Shown: one piece after another, positions 43,046 to 52,501 of the stretch
Position numbering within the stretch: the stretch's first letter is position 1
How the letters are laid out: the number at the start of each line of letters is the position of its first letter
Translations under genes and position numbers: made by a program
Source of the DNA: Shewanella ulleungensis
GTDB taxonomy: Bacteria; Pseudomonadota; Gammaproteobacteria; Enterobacterales; Shewanellaceae
NCBI RefSeq assembly: GCF_014648315.1
Contig: NZ_BMQW01000001.1
Coordinates: 620,001 to 684,000 of the forward strand
Reading direction: 5' to 3'
Length of the DNA stretch: 64,000 bases
Notes under the pieces: model-generated
The model's database searches: none
The model's input: the letters and a program-made list of their open reading frames with translations, nothing else
Told to the model about the DNA's origin: nothing

Positions 43046-45535
43046 ATGAAAACAGTGCGACAAGTGGTTATTTTGGTTAAAGGAATTGTACAAGGAGTCG
43101 GATTTCGCCCCTTTGTATATCGTATGGCCAACGAACTCAATTTACTCGGCACGGTTCTTAATAATCATCTTGGTGTGACCATTGAGTTACAAGGCAATGA
43201 AGCCAAAATAAACGCCTTTATTGAAACGTTACAACAGAGCCCACCGCCCCTTGCACGCATAGACTCCGTTGAGCAAGTACCCATATCTACATTGTCATCG
43301 TTTAATGAATTTAGCATTATTGAAAGCCAAGCTTTAACAGGCGAGCATGCCAATGTTGCTATATCAGCTGATAAAAGCATTTGTCAGGATTGCTTAGACG
43401 AGATACAAGACCCCAATAATAGGCACTATCAATATCCATTCACCAACTGCACCAATTGTGGTCCGCGCTACACCATTATCAAGGCATTACCTTACGACCG
43501 TTGCAATACGGCAATGTCGGGATTTGACATGTGCGAGCAATGCCGTAGCGCTTATACCAACCCACTAAATCGTCGCTATCATGCTCAACCCGTCAGTTGT
43601 CCGCAATGCGGACCACAGTTACAGTTAAGCGTGTTAAATCCAACATTCAGTCCATTAAATCATGACGATGCTTTAACCCAAACCGCTGAGCTGATTAAAC
43701 GTGGCGCAATTGTGGCCATTAAGGGATTAGGCGGGTTTCATTTAGTCTGTGACGCAAGTAATGATGAAGCGGTACGCGAGCTGCGTAAACGTAAAAAGCG
43801 CCCCGCTAAGCCGTTAGCGATTATGGTCAAAGACCTCAGCCAGGCGCAAGAGTGTGTATATGGCAATGAGACTGAATGGACTGTGCTAAGCAGTGCAGAA
43901 AAGCCAATCACCTTGATGTACAAACAAAAACAAAATTCACTGGGCTTAAGTGAGCTGTTAGCGCCTGGAATTGATAGGCTCGGGGTATTTTTGCCCTATA
44001 CGCCATTACACCATTTGTTGATGGATAAACTAGATAATCCAATAGTTGCAACTAGCGCAAATCGCAGTGGTGAACCCATAATTGGCAATAAAGACCAGAT
44101 AGAACAACATTTAGCCCATGTTGTTGATGCTATTTTAGATCATAACCGAGCAATAATTAACGCTTGTGACGACAGCGTAGTACAGGTTATTAACCAGCAG
44201 TTACAAGTAATCCGTTTAGCTCGAGGCTACACGCCATTAACCATCAATATGTCTAAATCAGAAGCGATTCAAGCGGGTGCACATTCATTATTAGCCGTTG
44301 GCGCACAACAAAAAAACGCGGTCGCTTTTGGGGTTGATCATAGCCTGATGTTATCACCGCACATTGGCGACTTATTTAACCTTGAAGCACAACAATACTT
44401 TCATCAAAGTTTAGCGACGTTTAAGCGTTTATATGAGTTTAACCCAAGTCATATAATCCATGATAAACACCCGCAATATGCGCCAAGCCAATGGGCAATT
44501 AATTACCAACTGCAACATGATATGCCCGCCAAGCAATGTATTGGCATTCAGCATCATTATGCTCACGTGTTAGCTGTCATGGCGGTTCATCAACATACTG
44601 CACCTGTTTTTGGTGTTAGCTTTGACGGCACAGGCTTAGGAGACGATGGCGTGTTATGGGGCAGCGAAGTGATGCTAGCAGATATTAACGGCTTTACTAC
44701 CCTAGCCCATTTCAGTGAGTTCAAATTAATCGGCGGTGAGCAAGCCATTAAACAGCCTGTGCGCATTTTGTTGGCACTGTTATTTGAACAATTATCGCTT
44801 GAGCAAGTGTTGGCATTACCCATTAAGGCAATCATTCGTTTAGGTGAACAAACTGTCATCAATTTGCACAGATTATGGCGTAACAACAGTCATTGTATTG
44901 CGTGTAGATCCGTTGGGCGATTATTTGATGCATTGGCTGTCGGGCTTAATTTACTTGAATATAATCAATATGAAGGCCAAGCAGGAATGATGATTGAGAC
45001 GGCGGCTAATCAATATCATCATGGCGAGATACAACACGTTAATCTTAACCATGACCTCATGCTGAACCACAATGTAATAGCACAGATCTGCTTGCAAAAG
45101 ATTCATTTACAACAAGCATCAGCCGCTCCTCAAACTCATGGAGCAAACATGCCTATTCAATGGAACAGTAGCGCGTTTATTACCGAATTAGTATTGGCGG
45201 TGCAGCAACCACCTAGTGAGTCAATATCATCGCAATTGAGTGAGCAAAATACTCAACAAGCCTGCGGGCAATTTATCGCGCAAATCGCGAAAAGCATCGA
45301 CGAGTTAGCACAAGGTTATCGTGGTATTCCTCAAGTGTTTTGTGGTGGTGTGTTTCAAAATAAAGCCCTATTGAGTCAATCTCTTAATTACAGCTGCAAC
45401 GCTAAGCACCCCGTATTAACTAGCCAACATGTACCCATTAATGATGGCGGTATTGCACTGGGCCAATTATGGTATGGCTTACATTTTTTTGCGCCTAAAA
45501 CATCAATAAACTCAACAGATACAACGCTTACTTGA
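43046..45535 (+). CDS. hypF: Carbamoyltransferase HypF
   Basis: Makes thiocarboxamide on HypE from carbamoyl phosphate, the first step to the CN ligands. 829 residues with four parts in order: acylphosphatase domain (VQGVGFRPFVYRMA), two zinc fingers (CQDC ... CTNC; CEQC ... CPQCGP), YrdC domain (GGFHLVCDASNDEAVRELRKRK, LLMDKLDNPIVATSANRSGEP) and Kae1-like domain with metal ligand region HHYAHVLAVMAVH. 40 bases after the HydE-type gene. The start is ATG at 43046 by homology (MKTVRQVVILVKG); an ATG 4 bases earlier is out of frame. Confidence 0.97.
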   Translation: MKTVRQVVILVKGIVQGVGFRPFVYRMANELNLLGTVLNNHLGVTIELQGNEAKINAFIETLQQSPPPLARIDSVEQVPISTLSSFNEFSIIESQALTGEHANVAISADKSICQDCLDEIQDPNNRHYQYPFTNCTNCGPRYTIIKALPYDRCNTAMSGFDMCEQCRSAYTNPLNRRYHAQPVSCPQCGPQLQLSVLNPTFSPLNHDDALTQTAELIKRGAIVAIKGLGGFHLVCDASNDEAVRELRKRKKRPAKPLAIMVKDLSQAQECVYGNETEWTVLSSAEKPITLMYKQKQNSLGLSELLAPGIDRLGVFLPYTPLHHLLMDKLDNPIVATSANRSGEPIIGNKDQIEQHLAHVVDAILDHNRAIINACDDSVVQVINQQLQVIRLARGYTPLTINMSKSEAIQAGAHSLLAVGAQQKNAVAFGVDHSLMLSPHIGDLFNLEAQQYFHQSLATFKRLYEFNPSHIIHDKHPQYAPSQWAINYQLQHDMPAKQCIGIQHHYAHVLAVMAVHQHTAPVFGVSFDGTGLGDDGVLWGSEVMLADINGFTTLAHFSEFKLIGGEQAIKQPVRILLALLFEQLSLEQVLALPIKAIIRLGEQTVINLHRLWRNNSHCIACRSVGRLFDALAVGLNLLEYNQYEGQAGMMIETAANQYHHGEIQHVNLNHDLMLNHNVIAQICLQKIHLQQASAAPQTHGANMPIQWNSSAFITELVLAVQQPPSESISSQLSEQNTQQACGQFIAQIAKSIDELAQGYRGIPQVFCGGVFQNKALLSQSLNYSCNAKHPVLTSQHVPINDGGIALGQLWYGLHFFAPKTSINSTDTTLT

Positions 45536-45693
45536 GCGCATTATTTTATTGCCAACGCTGTGGCGCGGATCACATTATTGTTCAGATACTGCGCTCGTTC
45601 TCTTTATTCTTATTAAAAGCTGACGTGTATCAAAGAATCGTTTTCTAAGTTGACCGACACTAGTTAACAGATAAGTCATGTTAGGGAAAAGTT

Positions 45694-46446
45694 ATGTGCA
45701 AAGATTGCGGTTGTTCTATCACTCACGATCATGCTGATCATCAGCATACTCATGGCGGACATCATCACGGCCAGCTTCATAGTAATCCACAATTAAACGA
45801 TAAGAAGACCTTGGCGGTTATTCATAAAATATTGGATAAAAATGACGTTGAAGCACAGCACAACCGTGATCATTTTAAATCCCACAATGTCACTGCATTT
45901 AATTTGATGAGTAGCCCGGGCAGTGGAAAAACGACACTACTCGAATGCTTACCTGAATACCTTGAACAAAAATACGCAGTTATTGAAGGCGATTTAGAAA
46001 CCTCACGCGATGCCGATCGCTTAATCGCTAAAGGGATTAATGCCTACCAAATTCAAACCGGGTCAGCGTGTCACTTAGATGCCTTTATGGTTCACGGAGC
46101 ATTGCATCACATTGATCTTGATCCCATCGATATTTGTTTTGTTGAGAACGTCGGCAATTTAGTCTGCCCAGCCAGTTATGATGTCGGCACACATAAAAAT
46201 ATCGTGTTGTTGTCGGTGCCTGAAGGCGACGATAAAATCGAAAAGTATCCAGTGATGTTTCGCCGTGCTGATGTGGTGGTCATTACCAAATCTGATCTCC
46301 TGCCATACTTTGATTTTAGTATTGAGCAAGCAAAGCAACAATTGCACAAACTCAACCCTAACGTAGAACTCTTTGTTCTATCCGTGAAAAATCCTGAATC
46401 AATGAAAATCTTTGCTCATTGGATTAACCATAATCTGGAGCATTAA
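45694..46446 (+). CDS. hypB: Nickel-inserting GTPase HypB
   Basis: Inserts nickel into the hydrogenase large subunit with HypA. 250 residues. The N-terminus has CKDCGC metal motif and a His-rich stretch (THDHADHQHTHGGHHHG) likely to store or bind nickel. The G domain starts near residue 65 with P-loop SSPGSGKTTLLE, then EGDLETSRDADR, a later VENVGNLVCP and TKSDL. The 158-base gap from hypF is the only sizeable break in the cluster and may hold an internal promoter. Confidence 0.96.
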   Translation: MCKDCGCSITHDHADHQHTHGGHHHGQLHSNPQLNDKKTLAVIHKILDKNDVEAQHNRDHFKSHNVTAFNLMSSPGSGKTTLLECLPEYLEQKYAVIEGDLETSRDADRLIAKGINAYQIQTGSACHLDAFMVHGALHHIDLDPIDICFVENVGNLVCPASYDVGTHKNIVLLSVPEGDDKIEKYPVMFRRADVVVITKSDLLPYFDFSIEQAKQQLHKLNPNVELFVLSVKNPESMKIFAHWINHNLEH

Positions 46447-46448
46447 AC

Positions 46449-46688
46449 ATGTGCTTATCAGTTCCTTCTAAAGTTGTTGAAATACATGATGATGCAAGCA
46501 TCACTGTCGATACGCTAGGTGTTAGGCGTCGTGTAAGCAGCCATTTAATGGCTGAACCATTAGCATTAGGTGACTTCGTATTAATTCACATTGGCTTTGT
46601 GATGAATAAAATTGATGAGAAAGATGCACAGCTTAGTCTTGAGTTATACCAAGAGATTGTTGAAAAAATGCAAGTGGAGTCAATGTGA
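46449..46688 (+). CDS. hypC: Hydrogenase chaperone HypC
   Basis: 79-residue chaperone that carries the Fe(CN)2CO unit with HypD to the large subunit. Starts with the essential Cys: MCLSVPSKVVEI. Also shows GDFVLIHIGFVMNKID, the HypC/HybG beta-barrel signature. Lies 3 bases after hypB and overlaps hypD by 4 bases. Confidence 0.95.
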   Translation: MCLSVPSKVVEIHDDASITVDTLGVRRRVSSHLMAEPLALGDFVLIHIGFVMNKIDEKDAQLSLELYQEIVEKMQVESM

Positions 46689-47815
46689 TGATAACCCTTA
46701 ATGACTTTTATCAAGGATTTCGAGATCCGAAAACTATTGGTCATTTGGCGGCGCTTATCAAACAAAATGCAGCGAAAACCACTGAACAAATTAACATAAT
46801 GGAAGTGTGTGGCGGCCATACCCATACCATTATGAAATACGGTTTGTTGCAATTACTACCAGACAATATTCGCTTTATTCATGGTCCAGGCTGCCCTGTG
46901 TGTGTTATGCCCAAAGAGCGTATAGACCATGCAGCGGTGCTCGCTAGCCAGGATAATGTCATTTTAGTCACACTCGGCGATATGATCCGTGTGCCCGGCT
47001 CAATGGGCAGTTTGGCGCAATTTAGATCCGACGGCTGCGACATTAGGCCGATTTATGACCCACTCGATACGTTAGCCATTGCCCGAGATAACCCGGATAA
47101 AACCGTGATTTTTTTTGCTATTGGCTTTGAAACTTCAACACCAATGACAGCGGCATTAATAGCCCAAGCTGAAGCTCAGAATATTCCAAATCTGTTATTT
47201 CACATTAACCATGTGCTTGTGCCCCCTGCCATCAATGCAGTTATGGCCGACAGTCGTGCCCAGGTGAATGCCTTCATTGGCCCAGCACATGTAAGCGTCA
47301 TCAGTGGTGCAAAAATCTATCAAGCGGCTGTCGATACCTACCACACACCAGTTGTCGTATCGGGTTTTGAGCCTGTGGATGTCATGGAGTCTATTTTACG
47401 CATCGTAAATCAAAAGGTCGCTGGCGAAGCCAAATTAGACAATCAATACAGCCGCTCAGTGACCTACGACGGTAACCTAGCCGCGCAACAACTGGTAGAC
47501 ACCTATTTTACTATTCGTGACAGCTTTCGCTGGCGTGGTTTAGGCCCAATACCTAAATCAGCACTGATCTTAAAGCCCGAATATCAACATCGAGATGCTG
47601 AGCGCATCTATGTAGATGTATTACCTACCACTGAAATTGATGATCATAAGGCATGTCAGTGCGGCGATATTTTACGGGGATTAGCTAATCCTAAAGACTG
47701 TAAAGTATTTGGCCGAGGCTGTACGCCGCAAACGCCTTTAGGCAGTTGTATGGTGAGTTCAGAAGGTGCTTGTAACGCATATTATCGCTATGGAGAGGTG
47801 CAACATGCCAACTAA
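46685..47815 (+). CDS. hypD: Fe-S protein HypD
   Basis: Scaffold for Fe(CN)2CO assembly. 376 residues. Motifs: MEVCGGHTHTIMKYGL, GPGCPVCVMP, FFAIGFETSTP, HVSVISG, and the C-terminal cluster region QCGDILRGLANPKDCKVFGRGCTPQTPLGSCMVS with Cys ligands for the 4Fe-4S cluster. Overlaps hypC by 4 bases and hypE by 11 bases. Confidence 0.96.
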   Translation: MMITLNDFYQGFRDPKTIGHLAALIKQNAAKTTEQINIMEVCGGHTHTIMKYGLLQLLPDNIRFIHGPGCPVCVMPKERIDHAAVLASQDNVILVTLGDMIRVPGSMGSLAQFRSDGCDIRPIYDPLDTLAIARDNPDKTVIFFAIGFETSTPMTAALIAQAEAQNIPNLLFHINHVLVPPAINAVMADSRAQVNAFIGPAHVSVISGAKIYQAAVDTYHTPVVVSGFEPVDVMESILRIVNQKVAGEAKLDNQYSRSVTYDGNLAAQQLVDTYFTIRDSFRWRGLGPIPKSALILKPEYQHRDAERIYVDVLPTTEIDDHKACQCGDILRGLANPKDCKVFGRGCTPQTPLGSCMVSSEGACNAYYRYGEVQHAN

Positions 47816-48812
47816 AAAGACCGTGCAACTTAGTCATGGTGGTGGCGGTAAAGAAATGAATCAGTTAATCACCGATATATTCTTTAAAGCCTTTAATAAT
47901 CCAATATTGGCCTCGCAAGAAGACGCTGCCAAGTTGAACATGTGTGGACATATTGCCTTTACGACAGACTCGTTCACCGTATCGCCGTTATTTTTTGCTG
48001 GTGGTGATATTGGAAAACTAGCCGTTGCTGGCACAGTAAATGATTTAGCCATGATGGCAGCGCAACCAGAATACTTAAGTTGCAGCTTTATTATTGAAGA
48101 AGGCTTTGCTATCGATGATCTCAAAACCATCGTTAATAGTATGGCTGAAGAGTTACATAAATCCGGTGCCAGAATTGTCTGCGGTGACACTAAAGTGGTG
48201 CCAAAAGGCTGTGCTGATGGTTTATTTATTAATACCTCAGGAGTCGGACGAATCCTTAATCCCGACATTTCAGCCCGTAATTTGCAAATAGGTGATGCCA
48301 TTATTGTCTCTAGAGACATAGGCCGACATGGCGCGGCAATATTAATGGCCCGTGACGGCCTTACCCTTGAGTCTTCCCTATGCAGTGACTGCGATACCCT
48401 GTGGCCTATTGTTGAACAGCTATTAGCTGCAAACATAAAAATCCATGCCATGCGCGATGCCACTCGTGGAGGAATGTCGGCAGTATTAAACGAATGGGCG
48501 ATTGCTTCTAATGTGGGTATTACTGTCGATGAAGCCTCCATTCCCGTATGCGATGAAGTAAAAGGCTTATGTGAGTTGTTTGGTTTCGAACCTTACGATT
48601 TAGCAAACGAAGGCACCTTTTTATTGTCTGTTCCCAAAGAGATAGCCGTCGGCGCAATTGAAGTGATGCAGCGTTACGGCCATTGTGAACAAGCAGCCAT
48701 TATTGGTTATGTTACAGACAATCATGCTGGCAAAGTGATTCTAAATACTCCTTGGGGCAGCAGCCGTTATTTAGATTTACCCCAAGGTGAATTATTGCCA
48801 AGGATTTGTTAA
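47805..48812 (+). CDS. hypE: Carbamoyl dehydratase HypE
   Basis: Dehydrates the carbamoyl group on its C-terminal Cys to a thiocyanate, the CN donor. 335 residues. The ATG at 47805 (GAGAGG 6 bases upstream) is preferred over one at 47766 inside hypD. N-terminal LSHGGGGKEMNQLI, AIR-synthase-like body with ISRDIGRHGAAIL, DATRGGMSAVLNEWA, and the terminal PRIC with the acceptor Cys. Confidence 0.96.
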   Translation: MPTKKTVQLSHGGGGKEMNQLITDIFFKAFNNPILASQEDAAKLNMCGHIAFTTDSFTVSPLFFAGGDIGKLAVAGTVNDLAMMAAQPEYLSCSFIIEEGFAIDDLKTIVNSMAEELHKSGARIVCGDTKVVPKGCADGLFINTSGVGRILNPDISARNLQIGDAIIVSRDIGRHGAAILMARDGLTLESSLCSDCDTLWPIVEQLLAANIKIHAMRDATRGGMSAVLNEWAIASNVGITVDEASIPVCDEVKGLCELFGFEPYDLANEGTFLLSVPKEIAVGAIEVMQRYGHCEQAAIIGYVTDNHAGKVILNTPWGSSRYLDLPQGELLPRIC

Positions 48813-49156
48813 TGCACGAATACTCAATAGTGATGTCGTTAATGGATCAATGCGAAGCACTGGCTTTACAGCACAACGCCAAAGGCATTGAGCAAGTAGA
48901 ACTTAAAATTGGCATATTGAGTGGTGTTGAACCAGCTTTGCTGGCCCAAGCTTTCGATACGTTCAAGCTAGAAACTGTATGCAATGACGCTAAGCTAATC
49001 ATGAATATTCAGCCATTAGTACTGCAATGTCGTGATTGTGAGCAACAAACACAGGTTAACGAACGTACCATTATCTGCCCGGCTTGTGGTGGCAACAATA
49101 CCTTAGTAATGGACGGTGAAGACATGATGCTGATGCAATTGATATTGGATACATAA
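48812..49156 (+). CDS. hypA: Nickel metallochaperone HypA
   Basis: 114 residues. The start at 48812 (MHEYSIV) shares one base with the hypE stop (TAATG) and places the nickel-binding His at position 2; an earlier ATG two codons upstream would mask it. A zinc site with two CxxC pairs (CRDCEQQTQ and CPACGG) follows. HypA supplies nickel with HypB. Last known gene of the cluster. Confidence 0.95.
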   Translation: MHEYSIVMSLMDQCEALALQHNAKGIEQVELKIGILSGVEPALLAQAFDTFKLETVCNDAKLIMNIQPLVLQCRDCEQQTQVNERTIICPACGGNNTLVMDGEDMMLMQLILDT

Positions 49157-49247
49157 ATTCTGACTGGTGAGCGACTCACGCTACTTCAGAACAAAAAACG
49201 ATAGAACACAATAACGACAAAAGTGAACACAATAAAAGGACCACACC

Positions 49248-49412
49248 ATGAAATACTTATCACTTGCCTTTATCCTTGCCGCTACTCCATCTATTGCTAT
49301 GGCACATGAGGGACATGGTGGTGTTGGACTGTTCCACCATTTAATGGATCTTGCACCCGCAATCGCTTTGGTTGCAATTGTGGCGTTTATATATTGGAAA
49401 CGCAGCAAATAA
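49248..49412 (+). CDS. 54-aa His-rich membrane peptide downstream of hypA
   Basis: Not recognised with certainty. AAAGGA lies 7 bases before the ATG. Residues: a signal-like hydrophobic start (MKYLSLAFILAATPSIAMA), then HEGHGGVGLFHHLMDL with four His in 12 residues, then a membrane helix (APAIALVAIVAFIYW) and KRSK. It looks like a small exported or membrane protein with metal-binding potential. Coming 91 bases after hypA, it may be part of the hyp transcript and handle nickel, but this is guesswork. Its length is below common gene-calling limits. Confidence 0.65.
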   Translation: MKYLSLAFILAATPSIAMAHEGHGGVGLFHHLMDLAPAIALVAIVAFIYWKRSK

Positions 49413-49452
49413 ATACCGCTATTAGCAACATTAAGAACGTCATAAATAAAAA

Positions 49453-49474
49453 AAGCCTTCCATTAGGAAGGCTT
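49453..49474. terminator. Terminator between hyp cluster and acyl-CoA dehydrogenase
   Basis: Stem AAGCCTTCC / GGAAGGCTT with loop ATTA. The T-run is on the minus-strand side (AAAAAAA on the plus strand), so mainly the terminator of the acyl-CoA dehydrogenase gene, whose stop is 31 bases away. Confidence 0.8.
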
Positions 49475-49504
49475 ATTGTGTTGTCTATTATCAACAAACG
49501 TGGT

Positions 49505-51262
49505 TTAGAACATCTCTGCTGGCATGGCCATAATAGACTTATCACCTTGATTAACTTGTGATAAATGATATTGAGACTTAGTCAGTAGCTTATCCATGTA
49601 AAAATCAGCAACATACTGTTTTTGTGCTGCAAATGTCGTGTCTTCGTGGCTTGAGGATTTATCTGCCATTAACAACCAGAAGTAACCATAAAGTGCATAA
49701 CCAAACGCGTCTAAGAAATCAACGGCACATGAGTTAACCAGTGCTGGTTGGGTTTTCTTATTGTCGTTGATGTAATTGGCTGTCACTAATAACTCAGCAA
49801 ATACCTTACTCACGGTAGCTTTATGTTCAGCATTAGCCTGAGTTAACTCAACAAGGCTTGCATTCACTTCAGCAACAAATTCAGTCAATGTAGCCACATT
49901 GTCGTAAGTAATTTTGCGACCTAAAAAGTCAATGGCTTGAATACCATTGGTGCCTTCATAAATCTGTGCAATACGGGTATCACGCACAAACTGCTCTATA
50001 CCGGTTTCACGTATATAACCATGACCACCAAACACTTGCTGGCCCATTATCGTACTATCTAAGCCACGATCGGTTAAGAACGCTTTCGAAACTGGTGTAA
50101 GTAAACCAACATAACGTGCGGCTTTGGCTTGTACTTCACCGCTGGCATACTTAGCTAAATCCAGTTGTTTGCCGGTATACACAGACAATGCACGGCCCGC
50201 TTCAGTCATGGCGCGTATAGTGAGTAGCATTCGACGCACATCACCATGGACAATAATAGGATCAGACACAGCGCCAGTTGCAGAACCTGCTGCTGCAACA
50301 CCTTGTAAACGCTCTTTAGCATAATCGCTGGCCATTTGATAAGCAGCTTGACCGTTACCTAAGCCTTGTAAACCAATGGCTAAACGTTCGTAGTTCATCA
50401 TAGTGAACATGCACACCAAACCACGATCTGGCTCACCAACTAAGAAACCTTTGGCATTATCATAATTCATGACACACGTTGCAGAGGCTTTAAGACCCAT
50501 TTTGTGTTCAATTGAACCTACCGTAACACCGTTAGCTTCGCCTAAGCTACCATCAGCATTGACACTGATTTTTGGCACTAGGAATAACGAAATTCCTTTT
50601 GAGTTTGGTAATTTTGCCAAGACTAAGTGGATAACGTTTTCAGTTAAATCCTGGTCGCCGCCAGTAATGAAAATCTTGTTGCCGGTAATAGCATAGCTGC
50701 CGTCATCTAAAGGCTCTGCTTTAGTACGAATACCTTTTAAATCAGAACCCGCATGTGGTTCTGTCATGTCCATTGCGCCAGCCCATTGGCCAGAATATAA
50801 ATTCGGTAAGTAAGTTTGCTTTAATTCATCGCTTGCGTGAGCATGAATACACAATGCAGCCCCTGCAGTAAGAGAATTATAAAGTGTGAAAGAGTTACAT
50901 GTGCTGTAGCCCATTTCGTCAACCAATACACCTAACATTTTAGGCATACCCATACCGCCAAAGTCTGCTTCCCCGCATAAACCTACCCAACCGCCTTCGG
51001 CAAATTGGTTATAGGCTTCTTTAAAACCATCTGGCGTAATGATGTCATTGCCATTGTGAACAACGCCCTGCTCATCGCCATTGCGGTTTAAAGGTTGTAA
51101 TAGATCACGGCTAATTTTGGCTGATTCATCTAAAATCGCCAATGCTGTATCCATGTCAACAGTCTCTGCCATTGCAGGAAGTTGTTCCCATGTTGCAGGC
51201 GCATCAAAAACCTGTTCTAACAAGAATTGCATGTCTTTTAATGGGGCTTGATATGGGTACAT
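49505..51262 (-). CDS. Acyl-CoA dehydrogenase (bacterial long form)
   Basis: FAD-dependent enzyme that oxidises acyl-CoA to enoyl-CoA in beta-oxidation. 585 residues, the length of the form with an extra C-terminal domain. Visible: NQFAEGGWVGLCGEADFGG, AMDMTEPHAGSDLKGIRTKA, GNKIFITGGDQD, the substrate Glu region RIAQIYEGTNGIQAIDFLGRK, and GQQVFGGHGYIRETG. Acyl-CoA chain length is not predicted. A palindromic AAAC-N4-GTTT site lies 25 bases upstream of the ATG, as for fatty-acid regulated genes. Confidence 0.93.
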   Translation of the reverse strand: MYPYQAPLKDMQFLLEQVFDAPATWEQLPAMAETVDMDTALAILDESAKISRDLLQPLNRNGDEQGVVHNGNDIITPDGFKEAYNQFAEGGWVGLCGEADFGGMGMPKMLGVLVDEMGYSTCNSFTLYNSLTAGAALCIHAHASDELKQTYLPNLYSGQWAGAMDMTEPHAGSDLKGIRTKAEPLDDGSYAITGNKIFITGGDQDLTENVIHLVLAKLPNSKGISLFLVPKISVNADGSLGEANGVTVGSIEHKMGLKASATCVMNYDNAKGFLVGEPDRGLVCMFTMMNYERLAIGLQGLGNGQAAYQMASDYAKERLQGVAAAGSATGAVSDPIIVHGDVRRMLLTIRAMTEAGRALSVYTGKQLDLAKYASGEVQAKAARYVGLLTPVSKAFLTDRGLDSTIMGQQVFGGHGYIRETGIEQFVRDTRIAQIYEGTNGIQAIDFLGRKITYDNVATLTEFVAEVNASLVELTQANAEHKATVSKVFAELLVTANYINDNKKTQPALVNSCAVDFLDAFGYALYGYFWLLMADKSSSHEDTTFAAQKQYVADFYMDKLLTKSQYHLSQVNQGDKSIMAMPAEMF

Positions 51263-51286
51263 AAAGTTCTCTCAAACAAATAATTA

Positions 51287-51298
51287 AAACAGTTGTTT
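51287..51298. promoter_or_regulatory. PsrA-like operator before acyl-CoA dehydrogenase
   Basis: AAACAGTTGTTT, inside TTAAAACAGTTGTTTTAA, fits AAAC-N4-GTTT, a pattern described for the fatty-acid regulator PsrA. It is 25 bases from the ATG. Match to the consensus flanks is only partial (A/T instead of G/C). Confidence 0.45.
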
Positions 51299-51485
51299 TA
51301 ATTTATACTAAAGCGTAACAAAATGGAAAGGTTTTTTAACCAAAGTGTGACCTTTTAAGATTTCACTAAGTTTATCGACATAATGCCAGATCAATGGGTT
51401 ACAATTGCTTACTTAGCAGTGTCATTCGCTTTAAGTGATGATGAACACGCAATGATGTCGATACGTTAAAAGTGAACTTGAAATA

Positions 51486-52418
51486 ATGCCTTCTTCAGAT
51501 AAGTCCGTCGCAACTAAACCCAATAATATTCAACCTTACCAAAATGTTACTATTATTGGTAATGGTCAAGGAGAGTGGCAACCTACTACAGAGGGTCACA
51601 ACTTTGTGTTTAATGCTACCCAACATCAAGCACCAAATGTAATCAATATTTGCAACGGACCTTATGCTGAATCAAGCCATGCTTTTGTGGTTAACAACAG
51701 CCCTGATAATGATCAATTAGTGTCGTTACTCACTCAAGTCGCTGACACGCTAAACCAGCAACTTAATTGTTGGCCATCATCTGGTTTAGTGACCAGCTTT
51801 TTAATGACAATGGTGGCATCACAAGTATCTGTACAGCGTATGTCGTTAATGCCAAAATTAAGCCGTTCGTCATCTTTGCCTGCAGACGAACATTTACCTT
51901 GCATGGTTCATAATTGGCTTGGGGAACGTCGGCTAGCGTTAGGATTAACGTTAACGCATAACACCATCGTATGGCCGGAGTTATTAATCGATCAAGCGTC
52001 AATTCCTGCAGAACTTGATACACGAGTTGAACAGCCAGATATCAACCCATTTGAAGTATTATTAAGTGATTATGTACGTCGAAGTAAACTAGATAATCAG
52101 CCTGCATTTAGCTTGGCAACGGCGCAGTCTTTAGCATTACAAGTCACCACTGAGCGCCCTGTTCAAGTGGATTTACAATACGCCCTACTCGCTGCGTTGA
52201 GTAATTTACCCAGCGTGCATTGGTTATCGTATGCTACACAAGATGATTTAATTACAGCTGAAGCCTTGTTCTATAATGAATACCCGCAAACTCAAGCAAG
52301 TTATTGGTATTTAGTGGATTATCAGGCATCACAGTTTTTAGATAATATCCGCCATCATTTAGCGTATTGTCAGCAAGTCTTTGCGCTAACAGCAAAACCA
52401 ACAACAGAAAACAAATAA
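51486..52418 (+). CDS. Hypothetical protein
   Basis: 310 residues, not recognised. No signal peptide or membrane helix. The N-terminal part (NNIQPYQNVTIIGNGQGEWQPTTEGHNFVFNATQHQAPNV) is Asn/Gln-rich and polar; the middle has a hydrophobic run (GLVTSFLMTMVASQVSV). The C-terminus is helical and has several His, Tyr and Gln residues. It is a lone gene with a 223-base upstream gap divergent from acyl-CoA dehydrogenase. Codon use fits the core genome, so it is probably a real, conserved protein. Confidence 0.75.
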   Translation: MPSSDKSVATKPNNIQPYQNVTIIGNGQGEWQPTTEGHNFVFNATQHQAPNVINICNGPYAESSHAFVVNNSPDNDQLVSLLTQVADTLNQQLNCWPSSGLVTSFLMTMVASQVSVQRMSLMPKLSRSSSLPADEHLPCMVHNWLGERRLALGLTLTHNTIVWPELLIDQASIPAELDTRVEQPDINPFEVLLSDYVRRSKLDNQPAFSLATAQSLALQVTTERPVQVDLQYALLAALSNLPSVHWLSYATQDDLITAEALFYNEYPQTQASYWYLVDYQASQFLDNIRHHLAYCQQVFALTAKPTTENK

Positions 52419-52468
52419 TAACAATTACTGATGAACGGGCATATAAATAAGATAACGAGCCATAAAAA

Positions 52469-52488
52469 AAGCCTCATTGAAGAGGCTT
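52469..52488 (-). terminator. Terminator of the DUF2058 gene
   Basis: Stem AAGCCTC / GAGGCTT with loop ATTGAA and a T-run on the minus strand. It lies between two convergent genes, 14 bases past the DUF2058 stop. Confidence 0.75.
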
Positions 52489-52501
52489 ATACTGATAACC
52501 A

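Noticed and set aside
45536-45693. Possible promoter or FNR site in the hypF-hypB gap
   Set aside because: I could not find a convincing -35/-10, -24/-12 or FNR-type match.
47861-48541. 226-codon minus-strand frame within hypE
   Set aside because: Long because hypE has biased codons; exactly antisense to a clear HypE, so treated as a shadow.
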